11,408 nucleotides of DNA. It comes from Paracoccaceae bacterium. GTDB lineage: Bacteria; Pseudomonadota; Alphaproteobacteria; Rhodobacterales; Rhodobacteraceae. Below the pieces are notes generated by a model, which was not told the DNA's origin, searched no databases, and saw only the letters and a program-made list of their open reading frames with translations. The stretch covers positions 1 through 11,408 of the forward strand of contig PWWF01000402.1 of assembly GCA_003561595.1 (NCBI GenBank), written 5' to 3'. Each line of letters opens with the position of its first letter. Position 1 is the stretch's first letter. Both the position numbers and the translations under genes were made by a program. Positions 7,582 to 11,408 of the stretch are shown piece by piece.

Positions 7582-7985
7582 CAGACCTGCTCCAACTCTA
7601 CCAGGCAGCCATTGAAATCCTTGGGGTGCAGAAACAGCACCGGCTTGCCATGCGCCCCGATCTTGGGCTCGCCGCTGCCCAGCACACGCGCCCCCTCGGC
7701 CATCAGCTTGTCGCGGGCCGCCATGATATCGGCGACCTCATAGCAGATATGGTGTATCCCGCCGGCGGGGTTCTTGTCCAGAAAACCCTGGATCGGGCTG
7801 CCTTCGCCCAGCGGATACAACAGCTCGATCTTGGTGTTGGGCAGGGTGATGAACACCACGGTCACCCCGTGATCGGGTTCATCCTGCGGCGCGCCCACAT
7901 CCGCGCCCAGCGTGTTGCGGTATTGCGCGGCTGCGGCCTCCAGATCAGGCACGGCAATGGCGACATGGTTCAGGCGACCGATCAT
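7581..7985 (-). CDS. mce: Methylmalonyl-CoA epimerase
   Basis: A 134-residue member of the vicinal oxygen chelate (glyoxalase) superfamily. It interconverts (S)- and (R)-methylmalonyl-CoA, linking propionyl-CoA carboxylation (or, in reverse, the ethylmalonyl-CoA pathway) to methylmalonyl-CoA mutase. The start MIGRLNHVAIAVPDL is diagnostic. Likely metal ligands are H7, H79 in GGIHHICYEV, and E130 in CLVELEQ, with the family strand IELLYP (53-58) contributing to the site. Length is standard. The ATG at 7985 is preceded by GGAG 7 bases upstream. The frame is open far upstream, but that extension is arginine/proline-rich shadow sequence from the divergent gene. The downstream DUF1467 gene is translationally coupled. 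The 152-base gap to the divergent response regulator holds the promoters. Confidence 0.95.
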   Translation of the reverse strand: MIGRLNHVAIAVPDLEAAAAQYRNTLGADVGAPQDEPDHGVTVVFITLPNTKIELLYPLGEGSPIQGFLDKNPAGGIHHICYEVADIMAARDKLMAEGARVLGSGEPKIGAHGKPVLFLHPKDFNGCLVELEQV

Positions 7986-8080
7986 ATGCGCTCTCCATCC
8001 AACGGGTCGCGCCGTTATGCGGGCTGTGGCGGCCCAAGACAAGCCCGCCTTGCCGGATCGTGACAGCAGGCCGCAGACGC

Positions 8081-8095
8081 TTAACCGCATCTTAG
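8081..8095 (+). promoter_or_regulatory. Candidate CtrA box upstream of the response regulator
   Basis: TTAACCGCATCTTAG is TTAA, 7 bases, then TTAG. It matches seven of eight core positions of the CtrA consensus TTAA-N7-TTAA and also carries the frequent C after the first half-site. It ends 42 bases before the regulator ATG, a plausible promoter position in the gap divergent from mce. Binding is not shown; the call rests on sequence and position. Confidence 0.45.
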
Positions 8096-8127
8096 TCAAT
8101 CTGCGGTCTGATGGACCGACTCGGCCC

Positions 8128-8132
8128 GGAGG
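8128..8132 (+). promoter_or_regulatory. Ribosome binding site of the response regulator
   Basis: GGAGG lies 5 bases before the ATG at 8138. It decides this start over the in-frame ATG at 8111, which lacks a Shine-Dalgarno and would itself span this site. Confidence 0.8.
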
Positions 8133-8137
8133 ATCTG

Positions 8138-8833
8138 ATGAATACCGACCACGCATCCCCATCCGCTGTTCGCTACCCGCCCCTTGGTGCCGTCGCGCGT
8201 CCCAGACTGCGCGGTGGCACCCTGCTGCTGGTCGAGGATTCGCGCCTGAGTTGCGAATCGATCCGCCTGATGCTGCGCGGGCTTGGGGGTCGCCTGCGCC
8301 GGGCCGAGACATTGCAGACAGCAAAGCGGCATCTCGCACTCTATACCCCCGATGCCGCGCTGATCGATCTGGGCCTGCCCGATGGCTCGGGGCTGGACCT
8401 GATCGCGCAGATTGACCGCAAGACCCCGCGCGTGCCCCTTGTTCTGGCGATCTCTGGCCAGCCGGAACTGGAAACGCAGGCGCTGGACGCGGGCGCGGAC
8501 GGGTTTCTGGCCAAACCCTTTGCCAGCGTGCAAGCCTTTCGCCGCCAGCTTGCCCCGATCTTCCCGCGCTTCGCACAAGAGGGATGCGCCGATCACGCAC
8601 CGCCCCATGACACGGGCGCACTGCGCGATGACCTGTATCAGGCGCTCGATCTGCTGCTGGGCAACCGCCCGCCGGACCAGCGCGCCTATGCGCTGCAATT
8701 CGTCACCACGCTTGCCCGCAACCTGGCGGACACCGGCCTTTTGCAAGCCGTTCAACAGGTGGGGCGCGACGACGATATCGCCAGCCTCGCCATCGCCCTG
8801 CGCGACAGGCTGCGCGCGCTGCCGCTGGTCTGA
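8138..8833 (+). CDS. Response regulator with receiver domain and uncharacterised helical C-terminus
   Basis: A 231-residue cytosolic receiver protein. After about 25 residues of low-complexity lead, a complete REC domain runs from about 27 to 142: E33/D34 in LLVEDSR, phospho-acceptor D77 in LIDLGLPDGSG, S106 in AISG, and K126 in LAKPF. The remaining 80 or so residues are predicted mainly helical (DDLYQALDLLLG, LQFVTTLARNLADTG, SLAIALRDRLRAL) and match no DNA-binding or enzymatic output that I recognise. It may act by protein-protein contact or as a phosphate sink. The start at 8138 follows a strong GGAGG. A CtrA-like box lies upstream and a strong hairpin follows the stop. No cognate kinase is adjacent; the hybrid kinase about 3 kb away is a possible partner by proximity only. 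Confidence 0.88.
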   Translation: MNTDHASPSAVRYPPLGAVARPRLRGGTLLLVEDSRLSCESIRLMLRGLGGRLRRAETLQTAKRHLALYTPDAALIDLGLPDGSGLDLIAQIDRKTPRVPLVLAISGQPELETQALDAGADGFLAKPFASVQAFRRQLAPIFPRFAQEGCADHAPPHDTGALRDDLYQALDLLLGNRPPDQRAYALQFVTTLARNLADTGLLQAVQQVGRDDDIASLAIALRDRLRALPLV

Positions 8834-8846
8834 CACAGGGCACGGC

Positions 8847-8869
8847 GCGGCGGGTCCGACCCCAGCCGC
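8847..8869 (+). terminator. Terminator-like hairpin after the response regulator
   Basis: GCGGC and GGGT pair with ACCC and GCCGC around a CCG loop (9 base pairs, with a two-base CA bulge in the 3' arm), starting 14 bases after the stop codon. No T-run follows, so it is a candidate GC-rich or factor-assisted terminator, or an mRNA 3' stabiliser, rather than a classical intrinsic one. Confidence 0.4.
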
Positions 8870-9009
8870 GATGCTCGCCATCAGCACGCGCCCGACCTCA
8901 CGGCAAAGCCCCGATCCCCTGCCCGACCTTGAACCGCGCCGCCCAAGGCCTCATCTTCACCCCATATGCACGGGCCTGCCGCGCAACACCTGCGCCGCAA
9001 CGCCACCGC

Positions 9010-9027
9010 CGCGCAAATAGATGCGCG
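9010..9027 (+). repeat. Small hairpin upstream of the ParB-like gene
   Basis: CGCGCA and TGCGCG flank a six-base AATAGA loop, giving a six-base-pair stem that ends 27 bases before the ATG at 9055. It is the only clear structure in the second half of the 221-base gene-free stretch 8834-9054. It could lie in the leader mRNA or overlap the promoter. I recognised no convincing -35/-10 elements. Confidence 0.25.
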
Positions 9028-9054
9028 TTGCGAACGGAACGAGAGAGGGGACGG

Positions 9055-10440
9055 ATGACCGACACCCGCAACGACAAAACGCCTGCAGGCGCGATGCAGC
9101 ACGACATCCCGCCGCGCAAGACCCGCAAAAGCACCATCAAATCCGCGCTGGACGGGGCCGCCCCTTCACATTTCGTGCCCATGCCCGACGGTCTGGTACA
9201 GGTGCCCGTCGCGCGCATTCCGCATGACACCCTGATCTACCGGCTGGAAAACGGGCGGCTGATCGCCGAATTGCACGAATACATGCACCGTCATAACGTC
9301 AGTTGGGACAAGCTGGAACAAAGCGTTGAAGCACCCGAGACCCAGTCCCTGCTGCACGGCTTGCTGATGCAGCACGCCGCCGATGCGCGCGGGCCGATCT
9401 TTCAGGAACTCAAGCGCCAGAAACAGCAGATCGAACCGCTGCTGATCGACCGCAACGGCATTGTCATCAACGGCAACCGCCGTCTGGCCGCGATGCGCAC
9501 ATTGCTGGCCGAGGACGCCGCCGCCTTTGCCGATTTCGCGGACCTGACCGTCGCCGTGCTGCCAAAGGATATCAGCGCCGCCGATATCGATTTCATCGAG
9601 GCCGCGCTGCAGATGGCCCCCGAAACCAAGCTGGGCTATGGCTGGGTCAACCGGCGGCTGAAACTGCGCCGCCAGTTGACCACGCTGGAACTGCCGCGCG
9701 ATTGGGTGCGCAAGGCCTATCAGATCGAGGATGACGCCCAGCTTGATCGCGAAATCGCGGAACTGGCGCTGGTCGAGGAGTATCTGAGCACCCATCTCGG
9801 AACGCCAGATCATTACGAGGCGGTTGCCGATGCGGAAGCCCATTTCGCGGCCCTGCAGACGCAGCTTGCAGAACTTGACGCGCCGCTGCGCGATCTGTGG
9901 AAAACCATCGGCTTTGCGATGATCGAGGCGCGCGCCAAGCTGGGCCAGGTCCTGCTGACGGGCTTCCCGTTCGAGGCCCCCACGCCCAAACACCTGCCCA
10001 CCAACGCCCCGCGACGGTTCCTGCAAGAACATCTGGCGCAGGAGCCTGATACCGAAAAGCCCGACGCCCCGCTGGGCGCCTCCGAGGTTCAGGACCTGCA
10101 ACAATTCTTCAGCCAGACAGGGCTGAAAGACCTCGAACCCTTGCGCGACCTGATGGCGCTGATGACCGACCTGCGCGAGGAACACCGCATCAAGGTCGAA
10201 CCTGCTGCCATGGTCAAGAGCCTGCGCAACGCCCGCGCCAAGCTCGACAAACTCTCGCCAGAGCGTTTGAGCGACACTCAGCGCAGCGCTCTGCGCAGCG
10301 AAATCGGCGCGATTCAGGCGCAGGCAGCCTGGCTGCTGGGCGAGGCCCCGGACCATCGGTTCGAACAGTCCAAGACAACCATGGTCAAGGCTGTCTCGGC
10401 CTATCTGAAACGCTGGCGCGCCATGCGTGGGCGCGGTTAA
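9055..10440 (+). CDS. Orphan ParB/sulfiredoxin-fold protein, not a chromosome-partition ParB
   Basis: A 461-residue cytosolic protein. A basic, disordered-looking N-terminus (RKTRKSTIKS, 21-30) precedes a ParB-like N-terminal domain: VPVARIPHDTLIYRLENGRL (about 50-69), an extended insertion (70-125), then IEPLLIDRNGIVINGNRRLAAM (126-147). GNRRLAA corresponds to the GHRR-type nucleotide-binding motif of ParB/Srx folds. DISAADIDFIEAALQMAP (172-189) resembles the post-motif helix of ParB (ENLQR region), and about 216-245 is weakly reminiscent of its HTH. The last 200 residues are charged and helical, with no domain that I recognise. No parA or parS-like palindrome is nearby, so a partition role is unlikely; nuclease, CTPase-switch or regulatory roles are open. 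The start at 9055 is supported by GAGAGGGG just upstream; the longer in-frame start at 8929 would add implausible residues. Its stop lies 5 bases from convergent aspS. Confidence 0.8.
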   Translation: MTDTRNDKTPAGAMQHDIPPRKTRKSTIKSALDGAAPSHFVPMPDGLVQVPVARIPHDTLIYRLENGRLIAELHEYMHRHNVSWDKLEQSVEAPETQSLLHGLLMQHAADARGPIFQELKRQKQQIEPLLIDRNGIVINGNRRLAAMRTLLAEDAAAFADFADLTVAVLPKDISAADIDFIEAALQMAPETKLGYGWVNRRLKLRRQLTTLELPRDWVRKAYQIEDDAQLDREIAELALVEEYLSTHLGTPDHYEAVADAEAHFAALQTQLAELDAPLRDLWKTIGFAMIEARAKLGQVLLTGFPFEAPTPKHLPTNAPRRFLQEHLAQEPDTEKPDAPLGASEVQDLQQFFSQTGLKDLEPLRDLMALMTDLREEHRIKVEPAAMVKSLRNARAKLDKLSPERLSDTQRSALRSEIGAIQAQAAWLLGEAPDHRFEQSKTTMVKAVSAYLKRWRAMRGRG

Positions 10441-10445
10441 CGGCG

Positions 10446-11408
10446 TCAGCTTTCCGGGGGCAGCACCCGCAGACGCAGGTCGCGCAACTGGTCATTCGTC
10501 GGGGCCGATGGCGCACCCAGCAACAGATCCTCGGCGCGCTGGTTCATCGGGAACATGATGACTTGCCGGATATTGGCCTCATCCGCCAAGAGCATCACGA
10601 TCCGGTCAATGCCCGCCGCGCAGCCGCCATGGGGCGGCGCGCCGAACTTGAACGCCTTGACCATGCCACCAAAGCGCGTGTCCACCTCGGATGCCGGATA
10701 GCCCGCGATTTCAAACGCGCGATACATGATCTCGGGCTTGTGGTTGCGGATCGCGCCTGACAGGATCTCATAGCCATTGCAGGCCAGATCATATTGATAG
10801 CCCTTGACCGCCAGCGGATCGCCCGAAAGCGCCTCCATCCCCCCTTGCGGCATGGAAAACGGGTTATGGCTGAAATCGATCTTGCCGGTCTCAGCGTCGG
10901 CCTCATACATCGGGAAATCGACGATCCAGGCAAAGGCGAAACGATCTGTATCGATCAGCTTCAACTCGCGCCCGATCTCGTCGCGCGCCTTGGCGGCGAC
11001 GCCCTCGAACTGCGCGGGCTTGCCACCAAGGAAGAAGGCCGCGTCACCCTCGCCAAGGCCGAGTTGCTGGCGGATCGCCTCCGTGCGTTCGGGGCCGATA
11101 TTCTTGGCGAGAGGGCCAGCGGCTTCTTGATCGCCGAAGTATGCGCCGACAAGTAAGTTCGCCTCCGAAAGACCACCATTCCTGACCAGTTCAATGATCC
11201 GGTTAATAATCTTTTGAGATTCTTGCTCGTTTAATCCAGACTGACTTGCAATCAGTGGCCAAGCTCGACCCTTCTCTGCATCCGATACACTCGACCAAGC
11301 ATTCACGAACTTTTCTGCTGCGTTGGGCGCTTCTATGTCGCCCTCCCAAAATCCGTGAGGCGCTCGTTTTCTCCAAAAAATATACCCCATCCCCGGCAGC
11401 CCCTGCGC
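10446..11408 (-). CDS. aspS: Aspartyl-tRNA synthetase (partial, 5' end outside window) with an in-frame insertion
   Basis: The 3' part (320 codons) of a class II bacterial-type AspRS, which charges tRNA with aspartate. Visible are the GAD (insertion) domain from [12 protein letters not shown] onward, [33 protein letters not shown], the catalytic-core segments [24 protein letters not shown] and motif 3 [14 protein letters not shown], and the C-terminal [13 protein letters not shown] ending LPPES. The N-terminal anticodon-binding domain and motifs 1-2 lie past the right edge. The oddity is the GAD loop: about 81 residues separate GYIFWRK from AAGPLAKN, where E. coli has about 9 and relatives only slightly more. 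The extra segment is AT-rich with atypical codons (AGA, CGA, TTA, ATA) but has no stop and keeps frame. Catalytic residues downstream look intact, so the enzyme may be functional. The stop is 5 bases from that of the convergent ParB-like gene. Confidence 0.95.
   Translation of the reverse strand, partial: AQGLPGMGYIFWRKRAPHGFWEGDIEAPNAAEKFVNAWSSVSDAEKGRAWPLIASQSGLNEQESQKIINRIIELVRNGGLSEANLLVGAYFGDQEAAGPLAKNIGPERTEAIRQQLGLGEGDAAFFLGGKPAQFEGVAAKARDEIGRELKLIDTDRFAFAWIVDFPMYEADAETGKIDFSHNPFSMPQGGMEALSGDPLAVKGYQYDLACNGYEILSGAIRNHKPEIMYRAFEIAGYPASEVDTRFGGMVKAFKFGAPPHGGCAAGIDRIVMLLADEANIRQVIMFPMNQRAEDLLLGAPSAPTNDQLRDLRLRVLPPES
11122..11135. repeat. Imperfect direct repeat, right side of the aspS insert in coding direction
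   Basis: GCTTCTTGATCGCC on the plus strand matches the copy at 11329-11342 at 11 of 14 positions. The offset is 207 bp, exactly 69 codons, so collapsing one copy restores a short GAD loop in frame. On the protein the two copies read GDQEA and GDIEA. Confidence 0.45.
11136..11328 (-). other. Low-GC in-frame insertion in the aspS GAD domain
   Basis: By my count 93 of 193 bases are G or C (about 48%), against clearly GC-rich flanks. On the minus strand it encodes an uninterrupted, mostly helical-looking peptide, including [40 protein letters not shown] and [14 protein letters not shown]. The middle piece is weakly HTH-like, but I do not recognise the family. Low GC and unusual codons continue to about 11385, through the codons for [15 protein letters not shown], so the foreign stretch may be up to about 250 bp. 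It lacks intein motifs (no Cys/Ser at the left junction, no terminal His-Asn) and is too short for an intein. Alternatives are a divergent natural loop expansion, recombination from a low-GC aspS, or an assembly artefact. Confidence 0.7.
11329..11342. repeat. Imperfect direct repeat, left side of the aspS insert in coding direction
   Basis: GCTTCTATGTCGCC on the plus strand is the partner of 11122-11135, with the three mismatches all together in the middle. It could be a decayed target duplication or a microhomology used for recombination, or the resemblance may be chance. Confidence 0.45.

Noticed and set aside
7986..8621. N-terminal extension of mce to a start at 8621
   Set aside because: The added residues are Arg/Pro/Ala-rich and run antisense through the response regulator. 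The normal family start MIGRLNHVAIAV at 7985 has a ribosome site.
8096..8887. Minus-strand open frame of 263 codons opposite the response regulator
   Set aside because: It is a shadow of a complete receiver domain on the plus strand.
8929..9054. Upstream start for the ParB-like gene at 8929
   Set aside because: It would add 42 Arg/Cys-rich residues unlike the family. The strong GAGAGGGG before 9055 favours the shorter form.
9166..10356. Minus-strand open frame of 396 codons opposite the ParB-like gene
   Set aside because: The plus-strand frame has a ParB motif, a good ribosome site and sensible composition. The opposite frame has none of these.
11136..11385. Intein in aspS
   Set aside because: There is no Cys/Ser first residue at the boundary, no terminal His-Asn followed by Cys/Ser/Thr, and the length of about 70 residues is below the smallest inteins.
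11136..11385. Group I or II intron in aspS
   Set aside because: The segment is too short, has an uninterrupted in-frame reading, and shows no conserved intron ends or domain V-like hairpin.
11136..11390. Separate gene starting at the Met codon at 11390, with aspS broken there
   Set aside because: The frame continues upstream to the window edge as AQGLPG, which fits AspRS, and downstream into the normal GAD domain. One continuous synthetase is the simpler reading.

Overview
The window looks like chromosomal DNA of an alphaproteobacterium in or near the Rhodobacteraceae (Rhodobacter/Paracoccus/Roseobacter type). It is GC-rich with dense, short-spaced genes. It has a short single-domain YggT, a DUF1467 protein directly downstream of methylmalonyl-CoA epimerase, EI24 membrane proteins beside a small nitroreductase, and an AspRS with the alphaproteobacterial [23 protein letters not shown] signature. 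There are no rRNA or tRNA genes, CRISPR arrays, insertion sequences or phage genes. No gene-free stretch reaches 300 bases; the longest is 8834-9054.

Layout. 1-1820 (minus): yggT followed 3 bases later by recQ, which runs off the left edge. 1951-2724 (plus): yaaA, divergent from yggT. 2725-5262 (minus): a DUF167/YggU protein and then a cytoplasmic hybrid sensor kinase whose stop codon abuts that of yaaA. 5339-7331 (plus): a probable operon of a YdjA-like nitroreductase and two tandem EI24/CysZ-like membrane proteins with overlapping reading frames. 7315-7985 (minus): mce and DUF1467, coupled by a TGATG overlap, convergent with and slightly overlapping the EI24 operon. 8138-8833 (plus): a response regulator with no DNA-binding domain. 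9055-10440 (plus): an orphan ParB-like protein. 10446-11408 (minus): the 3' part of aspS.

Most genes are housekeeping or conserved accessory functions: helicase repair, peroxide stress, propionate/methylmalonyl-CoA metabolism and tRNA charging. The two signalling genes, a hybrid kinase and an output-less receiver protein, each have a near-consensus CtrA-type box (TTAA-N7-TTNN) in the short upstream gap. That suggests, without proving, that both belong to the CtrA regulon.

The most unusual object is in aspS. The GAD-domain loop between GYIFWRK and AAGPLAKN, normally under about 10-15 residues, carries about 70 extra in-frame residues encoded by about 48% G+C DNA inside an otherwise GC-rich essential gene. 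The extra segment is bounded by imperfect 14-bp direct repeats exactly 207 bp (69 codons) apart. It is not an intein by motif or size. It looks like an in-frame insertion of foreign DNA into a tRNA synthetase.
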